Of a stretch of DNA of 64,000 nucleotides, positions 7,570 to 16,824 are shown in pieces. Position numbers and translations under genes: made by a program. Within the stretch, counting starts at the first letter, position 1; the number at the start of each line of letters is the position of its first letter. The notes under the pieces were generated by a model. It ran no database searches. It was not told the DNA's origin and saw only the letters and a program-made list of their open reading frames with translations. Origin of the DNA: DATARH01 sp963789255 (GTDB lineage Bacteria; Pseudomonadota; Alphaproteobacteria; ATCC43930; CGMCC-115725); the NCBI GenBank assembly GCA_963789255.1, contig CAWBJW010000001.1, positions 248,001-312,000 of the forward strand, given 5' to 3'.

Positions 7570-9282
7570 TCACGCGGCCGCTTCGGCCGGGTTGCCGGCT
7601 GCGACCGCGGCCTCGGCGGCGCGCGGGAAATAGAGGTGCACCGCGGTGCCGACCCCCTCGGCGCTTTCCACCCGGGCAAAGCCGCCGAGCTCGCGCATCG
7701 TCCGGGCGGCGGCGGCGGCCGAGGGCCGCGGCGTCGCGAGCGGATCGAAGATGCGATCGAAGCCTTCATCCGACAGGCCGGGGCCGTTGTCGCGGACCGT
7801 GACGCGGACATATTCGCCGAGCTGCGCGCCGGGCGTATCGGCGACTGCAGCTTCATCGAAGGCGTAATTGCGGGTGCCGACGACGAGTTCGCCATCGCCT
7901 TTGAGGCCGGCGCCCGCGGCGGCGACGAGATCGAGCACCAGCGCCCGCACGGCCGGCGGCTCGGCGCGGCAGCGCCACAGCTCGGGCAGCAGCGACAGGC
8001 GAAACGCGACGCGGCGCGGCACGCGCTGGCGGATCGCCCGTTCGAGCCGGCTCAAGAGGGCGTTGAGGTCGGCCGGGGCCGGCTCGCGCCGTGCCGGCGC
8101 AGCCGCAGGCTCGGCGCCCGGCGCGGGCGCGGCGGCCGGTTGCTCGCTCTCAGCCGCGCCGACCGCAGCGCCGACGGCCCCACCGGCCGCCGGGGGCTGG
8201 CGACGCCAGCGCAGCCACAGCCACAGCGTGACGGCGAGGCCGCCCAGCAGCGTCGCGCCGAGGATCGCGAACGTGCGCAGATCGTTTCGGTGGCGCACCT
8301 CGGCGTCGGGGTCGTAGACGAAATCGTGGGTATCCGCGGTGCGCAGCAAGGCACCCGCCCCGAGCATGCTCGCTTCGATCCGATCCCAGCGGTCGGGGTT
8401 CGAATGGCCGAGCTTGACAGAGGGATAGCGCGCGAGCCGACGGGCGAGATCGGCCTGGTAGCGGGCAAAGCCGGCGGGATCGACGATGCCCGCCGGGTGC
8501 GGCAGTTCGGCAAGCAGCCGCGGGGCAATCTCGCCGGGGTGCTGCAGCGCATAATTCCAGCCTTTCAGCGAGGCGGCGCGAAAGCGGCGCACCGTCAGCG
8601 GCTCGGTCCTCGCCACGCGTTGCAGCGTGAACAGCGTGTCGCCGTAGAACTCGACGCGATAATCGGCGGGGTTGAAGGATTTGAGCGTGATCCCCTGTTG
8701 GCGCGCCAGCCAAGGCACCTCCCAGGGCGAGCCGATCGCGGCATCGACGGTGCGGTTGACCAGCGCGGCGGCGGTCTGGCCGGGGGCCAGCGCGACCGAG
8801 CTGAGCTTGGCCGGGTCGATCCCTTCGGCGCGCAGTGCGGTGACGAGCTCGATGTCGAGAATGTTGCTGGCCGGCAACCGCCCGACCCTCGCCTTGACGA
8901 GCGCGGCGGGCGAGGCGAAATCGGAGTCGGAGCGATAATAGACCGCCGTACCGCTCTCCTGGAAGATCGGCGCCAGCAACAACAACGGCAGACCCTGGGC
9001 GGCGCGAACGACGAGATCGGCCGTGCCGGTGCCGAATTGCGCGCGCCCCTCGGTCACCTCGCGGACCGGGTCGATCGGAGCCTGGCCGCGATCCGCCCCC
9101 GGCTTGATCTCGACGGTGAGCCCGGCATCACGATAAAAGCCCTGCCACAGCGCCGCGTAATAGCCGGCAAACTCGAACCGCGCCGGGCCGTGCAGCTGGA
9201 GGACGAGCTTTTCCGCGGCACAAGCTGCATTGGCAAATGCCATCACCGCCAGGACCGTGGCGACGGCCATCAGTTTCGACAT
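7570..9282 (-). CDS. NMT1/THI5-like periplasmic domain fused to a degenerate histidine-kinase ATPase domain
   Basis: A 570-residue fusion. A signal peptide (about residues 1-22) leads into an NMT1/THI5-type solute-binding domain (to about 340), with motifs such as FEFAGYYAALWQGFYRDAGL and FGTGTADLV. One membrane span (about 355-375) follows, then a 45-residue Ala/Pro linker and a C-terminal GHKL-type ATPase region. The G1 box is intact (VRDNGPGLSDEG). The N-box asparagine is missing (LVAAAGAGL) and the glycine-rich G2 box is replaced by alanines. No HisKA or other phospho-acceptor helix is visible. It may bind pyrimidine- or taurine-like ligands outside and signal non-catalytically. No response regulator is adjacent. 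Confidence 0.75.
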   Translation of the reverse strand: MSKLMAVATVLAVMAFANAACAAEKLVLQLHGPARFEFAGYYAALWQGFYRDAGLTVEIKPGADRGQAPIDPVREVTEGRAQFGTGTADLVVRAAQGLPLLLLAPIFQESGTAVYYRSDSDFASPAALVKARVGRLPASNILDIELVTALRAEGIDPAKLSSVALAPGQTAAALVNRTVDAAIGSPWEVPWLARQQGITLKSFNPADYRVEFYGDTLFTLQRVARTEPLTVRRFRAASLKGWNYALQHPGEIAPRLLAELPHPAGIVDPAGFARYQADLARRLARYPSVKLGHSNPDRWDRIEASMLGAGALLRTADTHDFVYDPDAEVRHRNDLRTFAILGATLLGGLAVTLWLWLRWRRQPPAAGGAVGAAVGAAESEQPAAAPAPGAEPAAAPARREPAPADLNALLSRLERAIRQRVPRRVAFRLSLLPELWRCRAEPPAVRALVLDLVAAAGAGLKGDGELVVGTRNYAFDEAAVADTPGAQLGEYVRVTVRDNGPGLSDEGFDRIFDPLATPRPSAAAAARTMRELGGFARVESAEGVGTAVHLYFPRAAEAAVAAGNPAEAAA

Positions 9283-9413
9283 CGCGCCCCCCAGCCTGCG
9301 CCCCCCGACCGCCGCCATCCGGCGCCCGAACATTCCCTGCCGGTGCCGCTGCCGCATCGCCCATGTCAGCGCGAAACCGCCGCAAAAGCAATCGCCGGCG
9401 CGGGCTGCGCCCG

Positions 9414-11249
9414 CTAGCGCGGCGCTTTGGGCGGTGGCAGGTCGAGGCGGATGTGCAGTTCCTTGAGGCGCTCGGCCGACACCGGAGCCGGGGCGCCCAT
9501 CATCGGGTCTCGCGCCTGCTGGTTCATCGGAAAGACGATGACCTCGCGGATATTCGGCGTGTCGGCGAGCAGCATGACGATGCGGTCGATGCCCGGTGCG
9601 AGGCCGCCATGCGGCGGCGCGCCGTAGCGGAAAGCGTTGAGCATGCCGCCAAACCGGGTTTCGACATCGGCGGCGCTGTAGCCGGCGATCGCGAAGGCCT
9701 TGACCATGATGTCCGGGCGATGGTTGCGGATCGCGCCCGAGGCCAGTTCGGTCCCGTTGCACACGATGTCGTATTGATGCGCGAGGATTGTCAGCGGGTC
9801 GTCGTTTTCGAGCGCGGCGAGGCCGCCCTGCGGCATCGAGAACGGGTTGTGGCTGAAGTCGATCCTGCCGGTTTCCTCGTTCAGCTCGTACATCGGAAAA
9901 TCGACGATCCAGCAGAAGCGGAAGGCGCCCTCCTCGATCAGGCCGAGTTCCTGACCGATGCGGGTGCGCGCCTGGCCGGCCAGCCGCTCCGCCTCGGCTT
10001 TCGTGCCGGCGGCGAAGAACACAACATCGCCCGCACCGACGCCCGCCAGCTGGGCGATTCCTGCGACCAGGTCGGGCGCAAGATTGTTGGCGATCGGGCC
10101 ACGGCCAACCAGCGGCCCTTCGGGAAGGCCCGGCGTCCGAGGGCCCGACGCACCGCTTTCGAGAATAATGTAGCCAAGCCCGGGGGCGCCCATCTCGGAC
10201 TTCGCCCAGGCATCCATTCTGTCTTGAAACGACGAGCGCGGCCGAGCGGCCGAGCCGGGAGCGGGGATGGCCCTGACGACGCCGCCGCCTTCGACGATGC
10301 GGCGGAAAGCCCGGAAATTCGATCGCGCGAACACCTCCGACACGTCGGCGATGACCAGCGGGTTGCGCAAATCGGGCTTGTCGGTGCCGTATTTGAGCGC
10401 CGCCTCGGCATAAGGAATGCGCGGGAAGGGGGCAGGCGTGACCGCGCGACCGCCTCCGAATTCTTCGAATACGCCATGCAACACCGGCTCGATCGCGGCG
10501 AAGACATCCTCCTGCGTCACGAACGACATCTCGAAATCGAGCTGATAGAACTCGCCGGGCGCCCGGTCGGCGCGGCTCGCCTCGTCGCGAAAGCACGGGG
10601 CGATCTGGAAATAGCGGTCGAACCCGGCGACCATCAGCAATTGCTTGAATTGCTGCGGCGCCTGCGGCAGCGCGTAGAACTCGCCGGGGTGGAGCCGGCT
10701 CGGCACCAAATAGGGGCGCGCGCCTTCGGGCAAGTCGGCGGTCAGCACCGGGGTCTGAAACTCGGTGAAACCCTGCGCCACCATATGCCGGCGGATCGCG
10801 GCGATGACCTGCGAGCGCAGCATCATATTGGCGTGGACCTGCTCGCGGCGCAGATCGAGAAAGCGGTAGGCGAGCCGCATTTCCTCGGGATACTCGGCCT
10901 CGCTGTTGACCGGGAAGGGCAGCGGCTCGGCGGCCGACAGCACGCCAAGCCCGGCGATGACCAGCTCGACCTCGCCGGTCGCCAGGTTGGGGTTGACCGT
11001 ATCGGGCGTGCGGGCGGCGATCCGCCCGGTCAGCGACACCACGCTTTCGAGCCGCAGCGCGTCGACCTCGGCAAACAGCGGCGAGGACACATCGATGACG
11101 CACTGCGTGATGCCGTAATGATCGCGCAGATCGACAAACAACAACTGGCCGTGATCGCGCTTCCTGTGCACCCAGCCCGACAGCCGGGCGGTGACGCCGG
11201 CATCCGGATGGCGGAGCGCGCCGCAGGTATGGGTGCGATAGGCGTGCAT
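9414..11249 (-). CDS. aspS: Aspartyl-tRNA synthetase
   Basis: A 611-residue class IIb synthetase that charges tRNA-Asp (and, in many alphaproteobacteria, tRNA-Asn). It has an N-terminal OB-fold anticodon-binding domain (GWVHRKRDHGQLLFVDLRDHYG), motif 2 (FRDEASRADRAPGEFYQLDFE), the bacterial GAD insertion, and motif 3 (GGLAPGIDRIVMLL). I start at the ATG encoding MHAYRTHTCG at 11249; the frame is open further upstream. The product is essential for translation. Confidence 0.95.
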   Translation of the reverse strand: MHAYRTHTCGALRHPDAGVTARLSGWVHRKRDHGQLLFVDLRDHYGITQCVIDVSSPLFAEVDALRLESVVSLTGRIAARTPDTVNPNLATGEVELVIAGLGVLSAAEPLPFPVNSEAEYPEEMRLAYRFLDLRREQVHANMMLRSQVIAAIRRHMVAQGFTEFQTPVLTADLPEGARPYLVPSRLHPGEFYALPQAPQQFKQLLMVAGFDRYFQIAPCFRDEASRADRAPGEFYQLDFEMSFVTQEDVFAAIEPVLHGVFEEFGGGRAVTPAPFPRIPYAEAALKYGTDKPDLRNPLVIADVSEVFARSNFRAFRRIVEGGGVVRAIPAPGSAARPRSSFQDRMDAWAKSEMGAPGLGYIILESGASGPRTPGLPEGPLVGRGPIANNLAPDLVAGIAQLAGVGAGDVVFFAAGTKAEAERLAGQARTRIGQELGLIEEGAFRFCWIVDFPMYELNEETGRIDFSHNPFSMPQGGLAALENDDPLTILAHQYDIVCNGTELASGAIRNHRPDIMVKAFAIAGYSAADVETRFGGMLNAFRYGAPPHGGLAPGIDRIVMLLADTPNIREVIVFPMNQQARDPMMGAPAPVSAERLKELHIRLDLPPPKAPR

Positions 11250-11339
11250 CGGGGGCATCCGGCGCTGGAGGCAAAGGCGCGGCGAACACGGCACGGATCG
11301 CCCGCGCTTGTCAAGAAACGCGCCGGCAGGCGGGTGGGC

Positions 11340-11903
11340 CTACCAGTAGTTGAGGGTCAACACCCCATCACGCATCTCGTAGCTGTCGAGCCGCGTCAGA
11401 AAACTCTGGCCGAGCAGCGAGATCCCGAGATTTTCGGCGACCACCGCCGGCACGTCATCGATCGAGAGCTGGCCGACGCGGACCTCGCGCAGCCTGACCG
11501 GGGCGGCACGGGCCACGCCGTTTGCCGTCGAGGTTCTGATGCTGAAGTCCAGATCGCTATGGCCGTACCCGGCGGCCGCCGCGTCGCGCAGCGTCAGGAC
11601 CACCATCGTCGCACCGGTATCGACGAGAAACCGCACCGGCGCGCCATTGACCTCGCCGTCGAGCACGACGTGGCCCTGCCGGTCGGCTGGAAAGACCAGC
11701 GAGTTGGGCATCGCGCCGGGCGCGCTTTCTTGTGTCGATGGCGGGGCCGATCCCGGGGCCGATCCCGGTGTCGATCCTGGGGCCGACCTGGCGGCGAACT
11801 GCGCCGTCGCGTGCAGGTACGGCGACAGGCGCTGACCGGCGGCATAAAGCAAGAGCGCCAATGCGCCCCAGATCGCCACCTGCCGCAATGCCCAACCGAT
11901 CAT
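11340..11903 (-). CDS. Retropepsin-like aspartic protease (TIGR02281-like)
   Basis: A 187-residue membrane-anchored protein. Residues about 5-25 form one membrane span, followed by a low-complexity Gly-Ser-Ala-Pro linker and a single-lobe aspartic protease domain with the catalytic triplet in FLVDTGATMVVL and a late hydrophobic ISLLGQSFL segment. Such proteins probably act as dimers in the periplasm. Their substrates are not known. The linker is encoded by a 12-base tandem repeat near 11746-11790 that may vary in copy number. Confidence 0.85.
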   Translation of the reverse strand: MIGWALRQVAIWGALALLLYAAGQRLSPYLHATAQFAARSAPGSTPGSAPGSAPPSTQESAPGAMPNSLVFPADRQGHVVLDGEVNGAPVRFLVDTGATMVVLTLRDAAAAGYGHSDLDFSIRTSTANGVARAAPVRLREVRVGQLSIDDVPAVVAENLGISLLGQSFLTRLDSYEMRDGVLTLNYW

Positions 11904-12078
11904 CGCGCCGCCGCCCGCCTGCCGCGCCCCCGAGGGCTGGCAGCTTGCGGCAATCCGGTTAAGCGGCGGTAAATTTGCCTCGGGCGATGGCGCTGCCGGG
12001 ATCGGTCATACCGCGTGCACCCGACAGACAAGTTCGCTGGTGCTTGACGTTCGCGGCGTGAACGGGGCATATGCTGTG

Positions 12079-12678
12079 ATGTTCGCAGCGTGGACGGGGG
12101 CCGGGGTGGATCGGCGGGAAGCGGCGGGGGCCGCTGAGCATGACGTTCGGCAGACCGCCGGCGGGCAGAGCCGCCCGGCCCTCACCTGGTACGCCGTCTA
12201 TACCCAGCCCAATGCCGAGATCAAGGCGGCCGAGCATCTGGCGCGGCAGGGCTATGCCGCCTACCTGCCGCGCTATCGTCGCCACGTGCGCCATGCGCGT
12301 GCCCAGGCGCTGGTGCTGCGACCGCTTTTCCCGCGCTATTTGTTCGTCGGCCTCGACCGGCTGGCGCAGCGCTGGCGGCCGATCCGTTCGACGGTCGGGG
12401 TGGTGGGGCTGGTCAGCAGCGCCGACGAGCCGGTGCCGGTCGCCGCCGAGATCGTCGATGCGCTCCGCCGGCGGGAGAGCGAGGGCGCTTTCGACCTGAT
12501 CTCGCCGGCGCAGCATCTGCGCGCGGGCGACGCCATCCGGGTGACGCGCGGAGCGTTCGCCGATCTGGTCGGACGCTTCCTCGGCGCCGCCGACGACGAG
12601 CGGGTCTTCATCCTGCTCGATCTGCTCGGCCGCAGCGTGCGCGCCGAGGTGCCGGTCCTGGCGGTGGAAGCCGCCTGA
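12079..12678 (+). CDS. NusG/RfaH-like transcription antitermination protein
   Basis: A NusG-family regulator of about 199 residues. The N-terminal NGN domain is clear (WYAVYTQPNAEIKAAEHLARQG, then LPRYRRHVRHARAQ and FPRYLFVGLD), and a KOW-like C-terminal half includes GDAIRVTRGAFADLVGRFLG. Specialised NusG paralogues next to polysaccharide genes usually let RNA polymerase read through long exopolysaccharide operons. It precedes a sugar-nucleotide epimerase by about 110 bases. The N-terminal extension of some 30 residues makes the start uncertain (12040 or 12079). No ops-like element was found. Confidence 0.8.
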   Translation: MFAAWTGAGVDRREAAGAAEHDVRQTAGGQSRPALTWYAVYTQPNAEIKAAEHLARQGYAAYLPRYRRHVRHARAQALVLRPLFPRYLFVGLDRLAQRWRPIRSTVGVVGLVSSADEPVPVAAEIVDALRRRESEGAFDLISPAQHLRAGDAIRVTRGAFADLVGRFLGAADDERVFILLDLLGRSVRAEVPVLAVEAA

Positions 12679-12791
12679 GCCAACGCTCTCGCCGGCAATG
12701 CGTCGCGCCCCGTTGTCGTGTGCTCTGGAACCGGATCGAGTAGAGACCCAATCGATCCACCTTGGAACGGTCGCTGACTATCGGAAAGCGG

Positions 12792-13763
12792 ATGTCGATC
12801 CTTCTCACGGGTGCCGCCGGGTTTATCGGCTTTCATGTCGCCCAGGCGCTGCTTGATCGCGGCGAGCGGGTGATCGAAATCGACAACCTCAACGATTACT
12901 ATAACGTCGCGTTGAAAGAGGCGCGGCTCGCCAAGCTGCGCGCTTATTCCGGCTTCGCCTTCACAAAGCTCGACGTGGCCGACCGCGACGGTGTTTTCGG
13001 ATGCGTGGAGCGCGACGCGGATCTGCGCGGCATCATTCACCTTGCCGCTCAGCCCGGGGTGCGGCATTCGCTGCGCGATCCCTACTGCTATATCGACGCC
13101 AATGTCATGGGCACGCTGGTGGTGCTGGAAGCAGCACGGCGGGTAACGCATCTGAGCGGAATGGTTTACGCGTCGTCTTCCTCGGTCTATGGCGCCAACA
13201 CCAAGCAGCCGCTCAGCGTCGAGGACCGCGCCGATCAGCCGGTATCGCTCTATGGCGCAACCAAGCGCAGCTGCGAATTGATGGCCGAAACCTATAGCCG
13301 CCTCTATAGCCTGCCGCTGACCGGGTTGCGCTTCTTCACCGTCTATGGTCCGTGGGGCCGGCCCGACATGGCGCCTTCGCTGTTCACCCGGGCGATCCTC
13401 GCCGGCGAGCCGATCAAAATCTTCAACGAAGGCCGGATGGCGCGCGATTTCACCTATATCGACGATATCGTCCAAGGGACGATTGCCGCGTATGACCGGC
13501 CGCCGGCGCCGGGCGTGCACCGGATCTACAATCTGGGGAACCACCGCCCCGAGCGGCTGCTCGACTTCATCGCCGTGCTGGAGCGGGTGCTCGGCCGGGC
13601 CGCAAGCAAGCAGCTGTTGCCGATGCAGCCCGGCGATGTCGTGGAAAGCTGGGCCGACATCGAGTCGGCGCGGCGCGATCTCGGCTTCGAACCAAAGGTC
13701 GCGATCGAAGCGGGGCTTGCCAGCTTTGTGCAATGGTACAAGGAATATCACGGAGCCGGCTGA
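12792..13763 (+). CDS. NAD-dependent sugar-nucleotide epimerase (UDP-glucuronate 4-epimerase-like)
   Basis: A 323-residue extended short-chain dehydrogenase. The Rossmann motif is LLTGAAGFIGFHVAQ, the catalytic YGATK is present with the upstream YASSSSVYG serine segment, and RFFTVYGPWGRPDMA matches UDP-glucuronate 4-epimerases, which convert UDP-glucuronate to UDP-galacturonate for surface polysaccharides. The start at the ATG encoding MSILLTGA gives the expected length. Its neighbour, a NusG-like antiterminator, supports a role in capsule or exopolysaccharide synthesis. Confidence 0.88.
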   Translation: MSILLTGAAGFIGFHVAQALLDRGERVIEIDNLNDYYNVALKEARLAKLRAYSGFAFTKLDVADRDGVFGCVERDADLRGIIHLAAQPGVRHSLRDPYCYIDANVMGTLVVLEAARRVTHLSGMVYASSSSVYGANTKQPLSVEDRADQPVSLYGATKRSCELMAETYSRLYSLPLTGLRFFTVYGPWGRPDMAPSLFTRAILAGEPIKIFNEGRMARDFTYIDDIVQGTIAAYDRPPAPGVHRIYNLGNHRPERLLDFIAVLERVLGRAASKQLLPMQPGDVVESWADIESARRDLGFEPKVAIEAGLASFVQWYKEYHGAG

Positions 13764-13815
13764 ACCCAGCCGCGACGGCCCCCTTCGAGGTCACGAATAA
13801 TTCCGCTGAATTATA

Positions 13816-13890
13816 TGGTGCTGCCGGTAAGGATTGAACTTACGACCTCCCCCTTACCAAGGGGGTGCTCTACCACTGAGCTACGGCAGC
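13816..13890 (-). tRNA. tRNA-Thr (GGT anticodon)
   Basis: The minus strand folds as a complete cloverleaf. The 7-bp acceptor starts GCTGCCG and ends GGCAGC plus discriminator A. A five-pair C/G anticodon stem encloses loop TTGGTAA (anticodon GGT), and TTCAATC lies in the T loop. The 3' CCA is encoded (13816-13818). Confidence 0.95.
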
Positions 13891-14092
13891 CTGGTGCTGG
13901 TGCGGGCGGGGCAGGGGAATACACGAGGCCCCGCCGCTTGGCAAGGCGAGCGGCCGAAGGCCGCCCGAGGGCCGCCGAGGGCCGATAGCTTGCGGCCTGC
14001 CGGCGCGCCCCAGCCATTCCGGCGCTGCCGATTGTTTGCCGTCGCCGATCGCTCTACAGTTTCTGCCCAGGATTTGGGCAGGCGGAGCGGGG

Positions 14093-15589
14093 TTGTTGGA
14101 TCAGGCCATCGTTGAGGAGGTGCGGCCGGCCAGAATCGTGCCGCGCCGCGGCCTGGTGCTCGCCGCCTCGCTGATGGCCACCTTCATGGCGGCGGTCGAG
14201 AGCACGATCGTGGCGACGGCGATGCCGACGATCGTCGGCGATCTCGGCGGCTTCCGATTGTTCAGCTGGGTCTTCGCCGCCTATCTGCTGACGATGGCGG
14301 TGACGATCCCGGTCTATAGCCGGCTCGCCGACATTTACGGCCGCAAGCGCGTGTTTTTCGTCGGTACCGGGATCTTTATGGTTGGCACGACGTTGTGCGG
14401 CTTCGCCTCGACGATGACCGCATTGGTGCTGTTTCGCGCGTTGCAGGGGCTTGGCGCCGGCGCCATCCAGCCGATCGCCGTCACCGTGCTCGGCGACATC
14501 TACACGCCGGCCGAGCGCGCCCGCGTCCAGGGCTATTCGTCGAGCGTGTTCGGCATCTCGGCGATCATCGGGCCGGCGCTCGGCGCGTTCATCGTCGAGC
14601 ATCTGCACTGGTCCCTGGTGTTCTGGGTCAACCTGCCGATCGGCCTGGCGAGCATCCTCATGTATGCGGTGTTCCTGCCCGAGCGCGTCGAACCCCGCGA
14701 CCACCGGATCGACTATCTCGGCAGCGTCCTGCTGACGATCGGCGTCGGCGCGGCGATGCTGGCGCTGGTGCAGGCGAGCGCGCTCGGCGCGCGCGGCATT
14801 GCCGGCGTCATCGCGGTCGCGGTCGTCGCGCTCGTTCTGCTCGGGGTGCAGGAATCGCGCACGGCGGAGCCGATCGTCCCGTTCCGGCTGTGGCGCAACC
14901 GGGTCATCGCGCTCGCCAATCTCGGCATTTTCGGGACCGGCTCGGCGATGATGGGGGTCAGCGCCTTCATGCCCGCCTATGTCCAGGGCGTCATGGGCCG
15001 CAGCCCGAGCGTCGCCGGGTTTGCGCTGGGCTGCCAATCGGTCAGCTGGATGTTTGCGACCTTCATCGCCGGCCGGCTGATGATCCGCACCTCCTACCGG
15101 CTGTCTGCTGCGATCGGTGCCGTGGCCCTGCTGATCGGCGGCGCGCTGCTGTCGCTCTTGACGCCGGCGAGCGGGGTTGCCCTGGCCGTCGCCGGGTCGC
15201 TGGTGATGGGGGTCGGCATGGGGTTCTGCAACCCGGCCTTCCTCGTGTCGATCCAGGCGAGCGTCAAGTGGGGCGAGCGCGGCGCCGCGACCGGGGCCAA
15301 TATGTTCATGCGCATCCTCGGGCAGTCGATGGGTGCGGCGCTGTTCGGCGCGATCGTCAATTTCGGCGTGCACCGCCGCGTGCCGCAGGCTGCCGACGCG
15401 ATCAACCAGCTGCTCGAACCGGCATTGCGCCAACGGCTCGGCGCCGGCGAGATCGCCCGGCTGACCGATGCCTTTGCCGCCGCGGTGCACGAGGTCTACC
15501 TGATCGTGATGGTGATCGCGGCGGCAACGCTGGTGGTCGCGCTCTGCTTTCCGGCCGGCCTCAGTCCGGTCCGCGCGCGGACACGATGA
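14093..15589 (+). CDS. MFS transporter, DHA2-type drug exporter
   Basis: A major facilitator protein of about 498 residues with roughly 14 predicted membrane spans, typical of the 14-TMS DHA2 drug:H+ antiporters. The loop 2-3 motif appears as SRLADIYGRKRVF, and the antiporter motif C region as SAIIGPALGAFI. It probably exports drugs or metabolites using the proton gradient; the substrate is unknown. The start is uncertain: TTG codons at 14036 and 14093 are both in frame, and the first ATG (14174) falls inside the first membrane span. Confidence 0.8.
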   Translation: MLDQAIVEEVRPARIVPRRGLVLAASLMATFMAAVESTIVATAMPTIVGDLGGFRLFSWVFAAYLLTMAVTIPVYSRLADIYGRKRVFFVGTGIFMVGTTLCGFASTMTALVLFRALQGLGAGAIQPIAVTVLGDIYTPAERARVQGYSSSVFGISAIIGPALGAFIVEHLHWSLVFWVNLPIGLASILMYAVFLPERVEPRDHRIDYLGSVLLTIGVGAAMLALVQASALGARGIAGVIAVAVVALVLLGVQESRTAEPIVPFRLWRNRVIALANLGIFGTGSAMMGVSAFMPAYVQGVMGRSPSVAGFALGCQSVSWMFATFIAGRLMIRTSYRLSAAIGAVALLIGGALLSLLTPASGVALAVAGSLVMGVGMGFCNPAFLVSIQASVKWGERGAATGANMFMRILGQSMGAALFGAIVNFGVHRRVPQAADAINQLLEPALRQRLGAGEIARLTDAFAAAVHEVYLIVMVIAAATLVVALCFPAGLSPVRARTR

Positions 15590-15664
15590 CCCGGCGCGGG
15601 CTGCTCGCGGCGGCGGCCGGGCTCGCCGCGATCGGCATTTAGTCTGGCCGGCGGCTTGAAAAGC

Positions 15665-16405
15665 TCAGGGTTTGGCCAGCGCCGCCTTGTAGGCCCTGAC
15701 CGCGGCGGCGAAGCCGATCACCAGCGCATCGGCGGTCAGCTCATGGCCGATCGAGGCTTCGGCAAGCGACGGCATGGCGGCGACCAGACCGGGCAAATTG
15801 TCGAGGTTGAGGTCGTGCCCGGCATTGACCGCGAGCCCGCGCTGGGCGGCGCGGGATGCGGTCGCGGCACAGGCCGCCAACTCGGCAGCGGCGTTGCCGG
15901 CGCGAAAGGCGGCGGCGTAGGTCCCGGTATAGATCTCGATGCCGTCGGCGCCGGTGGCGGGCACCAGCTCGACCACACCAGGATCGGGGTCGACGAAGAG
16001 GATCACCCGGCAGCCGAGGCCTTTCAGCGCGGCGACCGCCGATGTGACGAGCGGCATATCCCGGCCGCCGAGCTTCCAGCCTTCCTCCGAGGTGAAGGCG
16101 CCCGGAGGATCGGGAACCAGCGTGCATTGTTCCGGGCGCACCTCGCGTACGATCTCCAGCAGCCGCGCGTCCGGATAGCCTTCGATGTTGAGTTCGCAGG
16201 CCGGGCGCCACGGCCGCATCATTGCCGCCAGGGCCGGCACGTCGGCGCGGCGGATGTGCCGCTCGTCCGGCCGCGGATGCACGGTCAGCCCGTCGGCGCC
16301 GGCATCGTGCGCGAGCCGGGCGAAATCGAGGATGTCGGGCACGCCGGTGTGCCGCGAATTGCGCAGCAGGGCGATCTTGTTGAGGTTCACCGAGAGCCGG
16401 GCCAT
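15665..16405 (-). CDS. pdxJ: Pyridoxine 5'-phosphate synthase
   Basis: A 246-residue PdxJ TIM barrel that condenses 1-deoxy-D-xylulose 5-phosphate with 3-amino-2-oxopropyl phosphate to make pyridoxine 5'-phosphate. Family signatures are intact: NLNKIALLRNSR at the N-terminus, GADGLTVHPRPDERHI with the catalytic His/Arg region, VNAGHDLNLDNL and SIGHELTADAL. The length is normal. It is divergent from the small lipoprotein-like gene, with about 150 bases between them for two promoters. Confidence 0.95.
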   Translation of the reverse strand: MARLSVNLNKIALLRNSRHTGVPDILDFARLAHDAGADGLTVHPRPDERHIRRADVPALAAMMRPWRPACELNIEGYPDARLLEIVREVRPEQCTLVPDPPGAFTSEEGWKLGGRDMPLVTSAVAALKGLGCRVILFVDPDPGVVELVPATGADGIEIYTGTYAAAFRAGNAAAELAACAATASRAAQRGLAVNAGHDLNLDNLPGLVAAMPSLAEASIGHELTADALVIGFAAAVRAYKAALAKP

Positions 16406-16557
16406 GGCGCATTATAGGCGCGCGGCGCCCGGCGAAAAAGCGCATCGGATGACGGTCCGGAGGGCACGGTCCGCGATGCCCTGGCGATATCGCTGCTGCT
16501 CGGTTGTTATTCTATTCGCGGTTTCCTATGTAATTCCGGTCTGACCGGAGAAAAACA

Positions 16558-16779
16558 ATGATGCTGGTCCGCTGCGGGTTGGTCCTTGCCCTGGCGCTGG
16601 GCGGGTTGTGCGGCTGTGCCGTGGGCGGGCCGGACCGGGCGAGCGACATTCAGAATTTGAATGCCATCACCGACGACATCTCCGCCGTGACGATGACGCA
16701 GTCGGAAAACCTGCGCACCAAGGACCCGAACCTGCATTCGACGCTCCCCAACAGCTACGAGACCTACGACACGCAATAG
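16558..16779 (+). CDS. Small putative lipoprotein
   Basis: A 73-residue protein with a hydrophobic N-terminal signal (LALALGGLCGC) and a cysteine near residue 20 that could be lipidated. The mature part is short and polar. I do not recognise it. The ATG at 16558 follows a GGAG about ten bases upstream, and position 16561 is an equally good start. Being a lipoprotein is inference from the lipobox-like sequence. Confidence 0.55.
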   Translation: MMLVRCGLVLALALGGLCGCAVGGPDRASDIQNLNAITDDISAVTMTQSENLRTKDPNLHSTLPNSYETYDTQ

Positions 16780-16824
16780 GGCTTGCGGGTTGGGGCCGCG
16801 CGGCCGCGCTATCATATTCCGGCA

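Noticed and set aside
7435..11972. Very long plus-strand open frames opposite the fusion sensor and aspS
   Set aside because: They are antisense shadows in high-GC DNA; the minus-strand products carry complete AspRS and NMT1-like motifs and the plus products have no recognisable domain.
12679..12791. ops or JUMPstart element for the NusG-like protein
   Set aside because: No GGCGGTAG-type element was seen before the epimerase.
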